64,000 bases of DNA from Litoribacter populi (GTDB lineage: Bacteria; Bacteroidota; Bacteroidia; Cytophagales; Cyclobacteriaceae), in NCBI RefSeq assembly GCF_007483685.1, contig NZ_VMKN01000001.1, forward strand, positions 828,599 through 892,598, written 5' to 3'. A model generated the notes under the pieces. It worked only from the letters and a program-made list of their open reading frames with translations. It made no database searches and was not told the DNA's origin. Made by a program: the position numbers and the translations under genes. Shown here piece by piece: positions 1 through 8,736 of this stretch; positions within the stretch are counted from its first letter, which is position 1, and each line of letters begins with the position of its first letter.

Positions 1-2822
1 TGTTTGAAGCTCCTGCCGACGAGAAGCTCATTGAAATCACCTTACGTGAAGATGCAACAATCCTCAATGAAGTAGTGGTGACCGGTGCCTTGGGGATAAA
101 AAGAGCCGCTAGGGAAATGGGAGCCTCAGCCCAAGTGGTAGAAAATGAACGCCTCAATCAGGGCAAGCCTGTTAATCCCATTCTTGGTCTCAGTAGTAAA
201 GTGGCTGGGTTGAGGATTAATATGTATGACAGTAAAGTTGACCCTAATGTTCAGGTGATGCTGAGAGGAACTCGATCGCTTCAGCGAACCAGCGGGATTG
301 ATGGTCGAAATCCCAATGCACCTATTTATGTGTTGGATGGGGTGCCCATACCGGACATTTCCAGGCTTAACCCGAATGACATTGAAAGCATCACTGTCCT
401 AAAAGGAGCCAATGCCGCAGCGCTGTACGGTTCGGAGGGTGTAAACGGGGCCTTGATGATTACCACCAAAACCGGTAAGAAGGGCGCTGGGACAGTAAGT
501 GTAAGCAATACTACGATGTTTTCACAGGTATTTATGCTTCCTGAAGCCCAGAATCAATATGGACAAGGGATGAATGGGGTGTATAACCCAACCACTTTTG
601 AATCCTGGGGGCCTACTTTTGATGGAAGTATGCGAGACTTTGGGAACCCTCTGCCCGACGGTACTCAGCCTCAACTGCTTTATTCTGCCCCAGCTCGGGA
701 CAACCGTCTAGATCTATTTCAAACCGGTGTGAATACTCAAAACGATATCAGTTTTTCCGGAGGTGATGAAAATAGCACCTATCTTATGTCGGCTCAACAT
801 GTCCATCAGCAAGGAATAATTCCTGAAGATGTAAATAACCGCTTGGGGCTAAGGTTTAATGGTACTAGAAGGTTTGGCAAACTACACACTTCTTACAACG
901 TCAATTATATCAATAACAAAAATGATGTAACACCTGATGGTCCATGGATAGGAGCATATAGGTATCCCGCTAATTTTGATTTTGGAATGGTCAGGGAATG
1001 GCAGGACCCCAATGCGCCTGGTAACCCTAATAATTATTTCATCCCGAATGGTAGCTGGCTTCGCAATCCCTATTTCATGATTGACAATATCCGGAATACC
1101 TCAGAGCAGCAAATCCTCAACTTTAAGGTTGACTTTAACTATCAGTTAAGCGAAAAGGTGAATGTGATTTACCGTTTGGGACATTATACATCCAATACTA
1201 ACGGGCGAAATACAGTCAATAAGTTTCAGGCAGAAGGTACCAGAAATACCAATGGCTCTGTCAATGATTTCACAGATCAATATAGCAGGTGGAACGGGGA
1301 CCTGATTCTTCAGTACAGGGAGAAATTTGGGGATTTTAGCCTGCAAACATTGGTGGGGCAGAATTTCAGGACAGATTCCAGAAAGCAGCATAATATAGCG
1401 GCTAACAATTTACTTTACTCTGATATTTTTAATCAAAGCAGCAGAGTAGGGGAGCTTGCAGGAGGATCCACCCTGATGGAGCAGAGGGCATTTGCTGTGT
1501 ATGGGGAGGCAGTTTTGGGCTTCAGGGATTATCTCTATTTAAATCTTACAGGAAGGAATGACTGGGTTTCCGTCTTGAGCCCTCAGAACCGATCCTACTT
1601 TTATCCAGGCGTGAGCACTTCTTTAATCGCGAGTGAAGCTTGGGGGGTTCTAAAGCGGGTGCCACAGATTTCCTATACCAAATTCTATGCTTCCTGGAAT
1701 AAGACAGGGAATGTCACGCTCAATCCTTATCAACTTAACAACCCTTACACTCAAAACAACGGATTTCCATTTGGAAACGCGATTGGTTTTTTGCCTGGAT
1801 TGGCTAACCCAAACCCAAATATCCGGCCTGAATTTGTGACTTCTTATGAGGCTGGGGTGAATTTGGGGCTTTTTAAGCACCGAGTTTATATAGATGCTAC
1901 TTATGTATTTTCCGATGCCGATGGGCAGATTTCCAATGCCAATGTCTCCAGAGCGACTGGGTATAACTCCATGTTGGTAAATGCCGGTAGAATGACCAGC
2001 GAAGTGTTGGAATTGAGCGTTCAAGGAGACGTGATCCGGACTATGGATAGCAGGTGGAATTTGGGGGTGAATTATACCCATACCAAAAATATAGTCAGGG
2101 AATTGTATGGGGATGCACAGTTTAGGCAGAATTTCCGTCAATCCTATGCTATTGTTGGGGAGGCTTTTCCTAGCCTTTGGTTGAGTGATTATAAGCGTGA
2201 CCCAAATGGAAGTGTAGTGGTGGATGCAAACACAGGTGATCCGATTGTGGCTGCAGATAATGTTCTTTTGGGAACTTTGGTGCCACCCCATATGATAGGA
2301 ATCAATTCTTTGGTGGAATATAAAGGCTTCAGCTTTGGGCTTCAGTTTGATTGGAGAATGGGCAGCTGGTTTTACTCCGAAACGGTACCACCTATGTATG
2401 AGCACGGGACACACCCTGAAACCGTAAAGTATGGCCGGGAACCATTTATTTGGCCCAATTCAGTAGTGGCCACTGAAGGTGGAGGTTTTGTGGAAAATGA
2501 TTACTTGCGGACTTCTGGTGGAGGAAAGGAGTTCTGGACACACCAGGGGGCCGTTCAGAGCAACACCGCCGCACGGGGAGATTTCTTTAAGTTAAGAGAG
2601 TTGAATATCGCTTATACTTTGCCATCCAGCTTGCTTGGAGGGCAGAAAGCTATCAAGGAGGCTTCCATTGCATTTGTTGCAAATAATTTATTCGTCCTCA
2701 CCCATTCCTCAAATACTATCGGTGATCCTGAATATCTCTACAATAATACTGACGGTTACTACAGCTTCCGTCAATTGCCCCCTATGAGAAACTTTGGATT
2801 CAATGTCAACCTACAATTCTAA
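1..2822 (+). CDS. SusC/RagA-family TonB-dependent receptor, 5' end outside window
   Basis: Outer-membrane TonB-dependent receptor of the SusC/RagA type, which imports a ligand together with a SusD-like lipoprotein. The reading frame is open from base 3, ahead of any start codon, so the signal peptide and most of the carboxypeptidase-regulatory-like domain are missing. The family signature ending in NEVVVTGALGIKR is read at about bases 66-105. It is followed by the plug domain, with PIYVLDGVPIPD, the ESITVLKGANAAALYGSEG box and NGALMITTK. A beta-barrel rich in aromatic and Asn/Gly residues runs to a terminal FNVNLQF, ending in Phe as expected for barrel insertion. The SusD-like gene starts 10 bp downstream. 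The PepSY gene after that suggests an iron or metal complex as ligand rather than a glycan, but this is inference from context. Confidence 0.95.
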   Translation, partial: FEAPADEKLIEITLREDATILNEVVVTGALGIKRAAREMGASAQVVENERLNQGKPVNPILGLSSKVAGLRINMYDSKVDPNVQVMLRGTRSLQRTSGIDGRNPNAPIYVLDGVPIPDISRLNPNDIESITVLKGANAAALYGSEGVNGALMITTKTGKKGAGTVSVSNTTMFSQVFMLPEAQNQYGQGMNGVYNPTTFESWGPTFDGSMRDFGNPLPDGTQPQLLYSAPARDNRLDLFQTGVNTQNDISFSGGDENSTYLMSAQHVHQQGIIPEDVNNRLGLRFNGTRRFGKLHTSYNVNYINNKNDVTPDGPWIGAYRYPANFDFGMVREWQDPNAPGNPNNYFIPNGSWLRNPYFMIDNIRNTSEQQILNFKVDFNYQLSEKVNVIYRLGHYTSNTNGRNTVNKFQAEGTRNTNGSVNDFTDQYSRWNGDLILQYREKFGDFSLQTLVGQNFRTDSRKQHNIAANNLLYSDIFNQSSRVGELAGGSTLMEQRAFAVYGEAVLGFRDYLYLNLTGRNDWVSVLSPQNRSYFYPGVSTSLIASEAWGVLKRVPQISYTKFYASWNKTGNVTLNPYQLNNPYTQNNGFPFGNAIGFLPGLANPNPNIRPEFVTSYEAGVNLGLFKHRVYIDATYVFSDADGQISNANVSRATGYNSMLVNAGRMTSEVLELSVQGDVIRTMDSRWNLGVNYTHTKNIVRELYGDAQFRQNFRQSYAIVGEAFPSLWLSDYKRDPNGSVVVDANTGDPIVAADNVLLGTLVPPHMIGINSLVEYKGFSFGLQFDWRMGSWFYSETVPPMYEHGTHPETVKYGREPFIWPNSVVATEGGGFVENDYLRTSGGGKEFWTHQGAVQSNTAARGDFFKLRELNIAYTLPSSLLGGQKAIKEASIAFVANNLFVLTHSSNTIGDPEYLYNNTDGYYSFRQLPPMRNFGFNVNLQF

Positions 2823-2832
2823 GCTTATTATT

Positions 2833-4320
2833 ATGAAACGTTATATCAGTTATATCTTTTTGCTTGTCATCCTGGCTTCCTGCGAAGGTTTCCTTGATGT
2901 GAATGAAAACCCAAATGCTCCTATTGTTACCAATCTACCATTGAGCGCCAAGCTTTCCGGGGCCCTCGTATCGACTGTCAATCAGGAAACTTTACAAATC
3001 AACCAAATAGGCGGATTCTGGGGTGGCTACTGGGGGACTAATAATGACGGAGCAAACCTCTATTTCGATCTCAAAACCTACAATGGTCCAGCCATTCGTA
3101 GCCAGCGAGAAGGTATTCCCGTTTGGGAAAATGGGTTTAATAATGTCCTGTATTTCAAACTTATTCAAAAAGAAGCCGAACTTGCCAACAATCACTTCTA
3201 TATGGGTACTTCGAAAATCATGCAAGGCTGGCTCTTTCTCCGACTTGTGGATTTTTATGGCAATATTCCGTTTGATGATGCGGCACAAGGCAATGAAAAG
3301 CTTCAGCCCAGATATGAAGATGGGCAGATTGTCTATCAAAAAGCTATCAACCTGATCACCTCAGGCATTCTGAACCTTAAACAGTCGGGGCCAATACCGG
3401 CTACCAATGGGGATGTGATGTTCCAAGGCAATGTGGATAACTGGATCAGGTTTGCCAATACAGTCAAACTGAGGGCCTTGGTCCGGCAGAGCGAAGTGGG
3501 GAATGACTCGTATGTGCAGGAGCAACTTGCCTTGATTTCACAGGAAGGTAGTGGCTTTTTGAACCAACATGCTCAAGTCGATCCCGGCTACTTAAATACT
3601 GCTGGGAAAATGAACCCCTTTTGGGAAAGATATTATCGAGATGTTCAGGGAAACGCCACCGCCAACCATCAAAACATCCGGCCAACGACCTTCCTTATTT
3701 CACAATTACAGGATCGAAATGATCCCCGGTTGACCAAACTTTTTCAGCCCGTAAATGGAGAGTTTAAAGGTGTCATTTTTGGGAATTCCGATGCTGGAGA
3801 CCCAGCATTTGAGAGGGTGAATACATCTGCGTTTTTAGGACCTGCGGAAAATGGTAGCCCGACAGGTTTATTTCGTTCCCACAATCAGGCAAGCATGATG
3901 ATGTCATCCTTTGAAAGTCTATTTCTTCAGGCTGAAGCTGCTCAGCGAGGATGGATCAGTGGTTCGCCTGCTGACTTTTACAACCGAGCTATCTTAGAAT
4001 CCTTCCAGTTGCTGACGGTTTCTGCAAATGAAACTTCACAATATATAGGCCAAGCTGAAGTCGCCTTGGAATCTGCCGAAAATCCACTCCACAGGATCAT
4101 AGGGCAGAAATGGCTTGCACTGAATAGTATCAACAGCATAGAGGCTTGGAATGATTACCGAAGGCTGGGCTGGCCGGAGTATCCCGCCACCGCTGCCTCA
4201 GGGGTGATTGGTAGGCCTTTCCGGCTGATGTATCCGGAAACCGAGAGAGGGACCAACATCGAGCAGGTACTTGCACAAGGAAATGATATGATCAACCAAA
4301 AAATCTGGTGGAACAGATAA
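2833..4320 (+). CDS. SusD/RagB-like outer-membrane lipoprotein (SusD-like_2 type)
   Basis: Surface lipoprotein expected to cap the SusC-type receptor encoded just upstream and to bind its ligand. I chose the ATG at 2833 because it gives a clean lipoprotein signal (MKRYISYIFLLVILASCEGF, lipid Cys at residue 15). The frame is open further upstream to 2794, but that overlaps the receptor gene and has no signal-like start. The ENPNAP motif after the lipobox and the all-helical TPR-like body (GWLFLRLVDFYGNIPF, FQSLFLQAEAA, IIGQKWLALNSINSIEAWNDYRR, split here by description) are typical of the shorter SusD-like_2 branch. About 495 residues is normal for the family. The next gene starts 11 bp downstream, so the three genes probably form one operon. 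Confidence 0.92.
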   Translation: MKRYISYIFLLVILASCEGFLDVNENPNAPIVTNLPLSAKLSGALVSTVNQETLQINQIGGFWGGYWGTNNDGANLYFDLKTYNGPAIRSQREGIPVWENGFNNVLYFKLIQKEAELANNHFYMGTSKIMQGWLFLRLVDFYGNIPFDDAAQGNEKLQPRYEDGQIVYQKAINLITSGILNLKQSGPIPATNGDVMFQGNVDNWIRFANTVKLRALVRQSEVGNDSYVQEQLALISQEGSGFLNQHAQVDPGYLNTAGKMNPFWERYYRDVQGNATANHQNIRPTTFLISQLQDRNDPRLTKLFQPVNGEFKGVIFGNSDAGDPAFERVNTSAFLGPAENGSPTGLFRSHNQASMMMSSFESLFLQAEAAQRGWISGSPADFYNRAILESFQLLTVSANETSQYIGQAEVALESAENPLHRIIGQKWLALNSINSIEAWNDYRRLGWPEYPATAASGVIGRPFRLMYPETERGTNIEQVLAQGNDMINQKIWWNR

Positions 4321-4330
4321 GTATTTAACT

Positions 4331-5563
4331 ATGTCAAAACAAAAGAAAAACAATACCTGGAAGTCTGTGAGAACGGTGTTTAACGAAATACATCTCTGGC
4401 TTGGGTTAGTCGGGGGGCTAGTCATTATTCCTGTTTGCCTTACTGGAACGATTTATACCTATAATTCAGAGATTAGGGAAGCTTTTAAATCCCACTTGTA
4501 CAAAGTGGAATATAATAGGGATATGGAAACCGTAGAGGCCGAAGCTCTCCTTGAAGCAGTAACAGAGGCCAGTTCGGGCAGCATTAATACTATTCAAATA
4601 TTTAGCAACCCTTCCAAAAGCGTCCAGATAAATGTAAGAGAGGAAGGGGACAAGAGTCGATTTGGGACCACTTATTTTCTAAATCCCTATACGGCTGAAA
4701 TCCTGGGAACCTCGAAAGAGAAGCATTGGATAGATGAATTTATGGGAAGTTTATTTAGCCTTCATCGATGGTTGCTCTTAGATAAAATAGAGGAGCCGGT
4801 CTTTGAGGATTTGCCTAATAGAACATTGGGGAGCTATATTACCGGGACTGCTACGATACTTTTTACATTAGGATTGATTACTGGGATGGTGATTTGGTTT
4901 CCTCAAAAATTGAAGGCTTGGAAACAAGGTTTAAAGGTGAAGTGGAAGTCAAACTGGAAGAGGTTGAATTTTGACCTTCATAACACCTTAGCATTTTATT
5001 CCTTGATTTTTTTGCTATGTATGGGATTGACGGGGCCTTTTTGGTCTTTTCCTTGGTATAAAGACGGTTGGCAGAAGTTCTGGGGTACTTACCAGGAAAA
5101 CGCTGGGCCTAGAAACGGTGGAGGTCATGGTCGAGGGGAAGCCAATTCTCCAGAGGCGGTTGAGCTTTTACCCTTAAATTTGTATGTAGGAAAAGCCGAT
5201 GAAGTATTGGCTTACAAGGGTGATTATAGAATTAATTTGCCTTCGTCTGTTGGTCAGTCGGTAAGTATTCAGAAAAACAGGATGGGCTTTTTTGCTCCAT
5301 CCGCAGGAGACAAAGTGGAGCTTGATCAAACCACAGGAATGGTAAGTTCAGTTGAGATATTTCGTGAAAAGCCATGGAATGAGAGGATGTCCAGATCCAT
5401 AAAAGCGCTGCATATAGGAGATGTCTATGGGCAATTTACAAAGCTACTCTACTTTCTGGCCTGTCTTGTAGCGACCTCGCTACCTATCACTGGCACGATC
5501 ATTTGGATTAATAAACTGAAGAAGAAAAATAAAGTACGAGGCACGAAACACAAAGTAAAATAA
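4331..5563 (+). CDS. PepSY-associated TM-helix membrane protein
   Basis: Inner-membrane protein of the PepSY_TM family. About four transmembrane segments are visible, near residues 21-43, 165-190, 215-240 and 370-395. The first, LWLGLVGGLVIIPVCLTGT, follows a short basic N-terminus, as in the family, and the segments are separated by PepSY-like periplasmic domains. Members often sit beside TonB-dependent receptors and are linked to siderophore or haem iron use, some as ferric-siderophore reductases. The 11-bp spacing from the SusD-like gene supports co-transcription. The last dozen codons (...KNKVRGTKHKVK) run into a GTAC-rich intergenic repeat (roughly 5530-5600), so the C-terminus may have been extended by repeat sequence. 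The specific substrate cannot be read. Confidence 0.85.
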   Translation: MSKQKKNNTWKSVRTVFNEIHLWLGLVGGLVIIPVCLTGTIYTYNSEIREAFKSHLYKVEYNRDMETVEAEALLEAVTEASSGSINTIQIFSNPSKSVQINVREEGDKSRFGTTYFLNPYTAEILGTSKEKHWIDEFMGSLFSLHRWLLLDKIEEPVFEDLPNRTLGSYITGTATILFTLGLITGMVIWFPQKLKAWKQGLKVKWKSNWKRLNFDLHNTLAFYSLIFLLCMGLTGPFWSFPWYKDGWQKFWGTYQENAGPRNGGGHGRGEANSPEAVELLPLNLYVGKADEVLAYKGDYRINLPSSVGQSVSIQKNRMGFFAPSAGDKVELDQTTGMVSSVEIFREKPWNERMSRSIKALHIGDVYGQFTKLLYFLACLVATSLPITGTIIWINKLKKKNKVRGTKHKVK

Positions 5564-5593
5564 CTTCGTACCCCGTACCTCACTACTTCGTAC

Positions 5594-6451
5594 TTATTTA
5601 AAAACGTACCGCAACGACACGCTGCCATCCCAGAAAGTACCCCAATAATGAGGGAGGTACATATGGGGCATGAGGTCTATGCTGAATGTCAAAGGGACGC
5701 TTGGGAACTGATATTCTAAACCACCAATGCCCACTAGACCAACGGCTCTGATACCCGGTTCGCGGTGAGAGTAGTAGCTATAGCAGTTGGGGTTGTTTGG
5801 ATTGTTGCAGGGCTTTTTGTAGTAGTGGCGATAATAATATCGACCATCGTAGAAACCAACTCTTGCACCTAGCCCGTACTCCCATGAAAGTCCTGGCACT
5901 TCCAGGGCATTGGGTTTATGCCATTGATACATGCCTGTCAAGGATACGCCGTGCCATCTGGATCCCAGTACAAATTCCAGAGCTCCGTTGTTGTTCACAA
6001 AATGCTTCAAGGAAACCCCTGAGGTAAATCCGCCTCTCAATCCCAAAGCGGTAGTGTAGCCATACCGTCTACTGGTGTAGTTTCTGGTATTGTTTCGCCG
6101 TTGCTGGGTGTTTCTTTGGTAATTGTTATTATTTCGACTTTGGGTGTTGCTGTTTTGCCGCTGGGTGGAAGTTTGCTGGGCTTTGTTTTCTTCCTCCGAA
6201 AGGTAGGAACGATGCACATAGCCTCGTTGGCCGTGATAATCAACTCTGATCCAGCTTTCATCGGCATCTGACAGGTATTTGACTTGGCCATTGAAAGGGA
6301 CTGTGGATACCACCGGGTAGCCGGTGCCTGGACCGGTTCGGAGGTTGATTCCATTGCCGGATTTCGCATAATAGTTCTGCGCAAAAGCAGAAGTACTCAA
6401 CATTAAAAAGACCGCCAATAGCAGCCTATGTAAGGTAATCGTTATTTTCAT
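5594..6451 (-). CDS. Secreted SH3-domain protein with C-terminal barrel-like domain
   Basis: Exported protein with a bacterial SH3 domain, which usually binds peptidoglycan or another envelope ligand. The start at 6451 gives a normal signal peptide ending ...STSAFAQ; eight extra in-frame codons upstream look non-native. The SH3 domain spans roughly residues 27-85 (GINLRTGPGTGYPVV, WIRVDYHGQRGYVHRSYL). A Gln/Asn/Arg-rich linker of about 45 residues follows. The last ~150 residues alternate polar and hydrophobic positions, include a short Cys/Asn/Pro-rich patch (KPCNNPNNPNCYSYY), and end SVSLRYVFK, similar to small outer-membrane beta-barrels. It converges with the PepSY gene, 30 bp away. The function of the barrel part is unknown. 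Confidence 0.8.
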   Translation of the reverse strand: MKITITLHRLLLAVFLMLSTSAFAQNYYAKSGNGINLRTGPGTGYPVVSTVPFNGQVKYLSDADESWIRVDYHGQRGYVHRSYLSEEENKAQQTSTQRQNSNTQSRNNNNYQRNTQQRRNNTRNYTSRRYGYTTALGLRGGFTSGVSLKHFVNNNGALEFVLGSRWHGVSLTGMYQWHKPNALEVPGLSWEYGLGARVGFYDGRYYYRHYYKKPCNNPNNPNCYSYYSHREPGIRAVGLVGIGGLEYQFPSVPLTFSIDLMPHMYLPHYWGTFWDGSVSLRYVFK

Positions 6452-6604
6452 GTTTCTGTAACGGCAATATTTCATTTTACAATAAGCGTCTAAATGTGTT
6501 TTTTGAGAGGAATGGAGTCTAGTGTTTGGAACTCAGGGGAATAAAATTGTGAAATGTTTAAAGAAAGATGTCATTGGTATAGACCTCAGATTTAGCAACT
6601 AACT

Positions 6605-6628
6605 TAATACATAGTACCTAGTACATTG
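6605..6628. repeat. GTAC-type intergenic microrepeat
   Basis: AT-rich run containing ATAGTACCTAGTACA, one of several similar GTAC-containing runs found only between genes in this window. It lies about 40 bp upstream of the metallo-hydrolase gene at 6670. The role is unknown. Confidence 0.6.
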
Positions 6629-6669
6629 TTCCCCAAAAAACCTTCCCGGTATCTTCAAGTTCTATAGCT

Positions 6670-7719
6670 ATGAAAAAAGTGGCTGTTTATTTGGTCGGAG
6701 TATTATTGATGGGTGGAGCTGGGGTGTATGTCTATGCCTATAAGTTTTTGTCAGGCCCGGCCTACAAAGGACCTAAATCCGATCATTTTGATGGAAATAT
6801 TTTTAATAACCTGGAACCCATGGAGATGAAAGGTTTGCCCGATGTTTTACGTTGGCAACTCAATAGGGATCAGGGGCCATGGCCGGAGGAAAAGCAACCT
6901 GTCTCGGCGACTGTTCCTAAGGTCAGTGTGGGAGGAGGGGTTGAAATTACCTTTATCAATCATGCCTCACTTTTGATTCAGGGTGGGAAAGTTAATATTC
7001 TTACCGACCCGATCTGGTCAGAAAGAGCAAGCCCCATTTCATTTGCCGGACCTGAGCGACTCCGCAAACCTGGAGTAAAATATCAAGATCTTCCACCGAT
7101 TCATGTGGTTTTGATCAGCCACAACCATTATGATCATTTGGATTTAGAGACACTAATAAATCTTAAAAACGATTATGATCCACTTTTTATAGTGCCATTG
7201 GGAGTTGATTTGTTGCTGAAAGATAATGGGATTGAAAATGTAAAAGCCGTAGATTGGTTTGAGAATATTGAGATGTCCCAAGGGAATATCGTTCATTGCG
7301 CTCCTGCGCGTCACTTTTCGGGCAGGGGTCTTGGGGATACCAATCAGACACTATGGGCCGGATACGTGATGGAGCTGCAGGGTAAGAAAGTCTATTTTGC
7401 AGGGGATACAGGTTATGGCGCTTTTTATAAATTAATAAAGGAAAAGCTTGGGTCGCCGGATGTGGCACTTTTGCCAATAGGAGCATATAAGCCTGTGTGG
7501 TTTATGCAGCCTATTCACATGTCGCCAGAGGAAGCGGTAATGGCTCACTTAGACCTCGAAGCTACCCAAAGCATTGGTATGCACTTTGGCACTTTTCCCA
7601 TGGCTGATGACGGTCAGGCCGAACCGGTCGAGGACCTAAAAGTCGCCCGTGAGAAACTGGGAGTCGATGATGGGGAATTTGTTGTGCTTGGAGAAGGGGA
7701 GGTGTTGAAAATAAAATGA
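6670..7719 (+). CDS. Metallo-beta-lactamase-fold hydrolase (NAPE-PLD/UlaG-like)
   Basis: Membrane-anchored hydrolase of the Lactamase_B_2 group, which includes N-acyl-phosphatidylethanolamine phospholipase D and UlaG-like enzymes. An uncleaved-looking hydrophobic N-terminus (VAVYLVGVLLMGGAGVYVYAY) would hold the catalytic domain outside the cytoplasmic membrane. The metal-binding core is clear: HNHYDHLD near residue 155, later His in PARHFSG, Asp in FAGDTGYG, and a C-terminal His in GMHFGTF. The N-terminal NHASLLIQ/NILTDPIWSERASP region is characteristic of the NAPE-PLD-like subgroup. It is followed immediately by a rho-independent terminator, so it is probably monocistronic. The substrate is not deducible. 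Confidence 0.9.
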   Translation: MKKVAVYLVGVLLMGGAGVYVYAYKFLSGPAYKGPKSDHFDGNIFNNLEPMEMKGLPDVLRWQLNRDQGPWPEEKQPVSATVPKVSVGGGVEITFINHASLLIQGGKVNILTDPIWSERASPISFAGPERLRKPGVKYQDLPPIHVVLISHNHYDHLDLETLINLKNDYDPLFIVPLGVDLLLKDNGIENVKAVDWFENIEMSQGNIVHCAPARHFSGRGLGDTNQTLWAGYVMELQGKKVYFAGDTGYGAFYKLIKEKLGSPDVALLPIGAYKPVWFMQPIHMSPEEAVMAHLDLEATQSIGMHFGTFPMADDGQAEPVEDLKVAREKLGVDDGEFVVLGEGEVLKIK

Positions 7720-7720
7720 A

Positions 7721-7746
7721 AAAGACCTGTGAAAGACAGGTCTTTA
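7721..7746 (+). terminator. Rho-independent terminator after the metallo-hydrolase gene
   Basis: A perfect 10-bp stem AAAGACCTGT / ACAGGTCTTT with loop GAAAG begins two bases after the stop codon. The right arm ends in a short T run (CTTTATTTA). The reverse-strand lipoprotein gene ends at 7778, so it could serve both directions. Confidence 0.8.
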
Positions 7747-7777
7747 TTTACAGTTTTCCGATCCCGCCCCTCACTAC

Positions 7778-8551
7778 TCATTTTTTAATTTTCAACTCCA
7801 ACTCCACCCCGCTATCATCTGATTTCATGATGTTTTCGAATCTTTCCAAGCGTGGCAAATCCATGCGACCGTTGCTATTTCCAGGAATCTCTAGATAAAC
7901 CATGAAAATCCTGGAATCCTCAGTTACTTCTAGGATGACATAATATTCATCGTTCCCAAAAAGGACGGCATTGGGAGTCGCCTCAAAAATCTCATACCGC
8001 TGCATCAGAAATTCAAACCCTTCGTCTAAGTTTTGCTGAGTGGGTTCTATGGAGATCAAGGCTTCCTGATAACCGATGTCTCCGAAAAAATAAGCCACGA
8101 ACTCAATCTTATCATTTTCCCCATCAAACACCAAAAACCCATCAACCTCCATGGAGAATTCACGGGTTTCGTTGTCCCGAACAAACTGACGGGTTTGCCT
8201 GAAATCCAGCAAGGGCTCCAGGAGCATCATATTCGTAGGCACCACCATCACCCTGGCGCTCGAAGTGAAAGCCTGATCATTGGTACTGACATTTATCTGG
8301 GTGATCCCTGCTCGATTGCCGGTTATCAATCCATCTTCAACACCTGCAATTCCTTCATCGTCGGAATCCCAAACAAAGTCAGCTGGGCTATATCCATCCC
8401 TACGGAATTCTGCGGAGAGCTGGTAAGTGTCGTCAAAATCAATTTCAATCTCCTGCTCACTCAACCTGATAGTGCTATCTTGGGGCTCCTCCCGGGGTCC
8501 ACAGGCAAAAAAAACGATTCCCAGTGCGAGTAGATATAGTGATTTTTTCAT
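7778..8551 (-). CDS. Lipoprotein with bacterial Ig-like (Big_2) domain
   Basis: Surface or periplasmic lipoprotein. The signal MKKSLYLLALGIVFFAC gives a lipid Cys at residue 17. Residues ~28-105 resemble a bacterial Ig-like group 2 domain: strands around IRLSEQEIEIDFDDTYQLSA, a W-containing strand (FVWDSDDEGIAGVEDG), the characteristic LITGNRAGITQINVST, then a strand ending in VMVVPT. The remaining ~150 residues form a beta-rich domain of no recognised family, with LEPLLDFRQTRQFV and later ILEVTEDSRIFMVYLEIPG. It is flanked by unrelated genes and appears to be a single transcription unit. Binding or structural roles are typical of Big_2 proteins but no ligand can be named. Confidence 0.75.
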   Translation of the reverse strand: MKKSLYLLALGIVFFACGPREEPQDSTIRLSEQEIEIDFDDTYQLSAEFRRDGYSPADFVWDSDDEGIAGVEDGLITGNRAGITQINVSTNDQAFTSSARVMVVPTNMMLLEPLLDFRQTRQFVRDNETREFSMEVDGFLVFDGENDKIEFVAYFFGDIGYQEALISIEPTQQNLDEGFEFLMQRYEIFEATPNAVLFGNDEYYVILEVTEDSRIFMVYLEIPGNSNGRMDLPRLERFENIMKSDDSGVELELKIKK

Positions 8552-8736
8552 GGTTGTGTTCTAAAAGTGTGTTTCAATATAGGGAATTAATGGAAAAAAA
8601 CCACAGAACTTGTCCCGAGAAGCGAAGCGGATCGGGAGGACCAGAGGTCTCAGAGAAATTAACATCCGAAAAATTTGGTAATTTTAATCTATAAAACAAT
8701 TGTAGGGACAAAATCTTTTATCCCTACAATCAATAA

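Noticed and set aside
1650-2414. 254-codon antisense frame inside the SusC receptor
   Set aside because: Shadow of the receptor's coding strand with no homology of its own.
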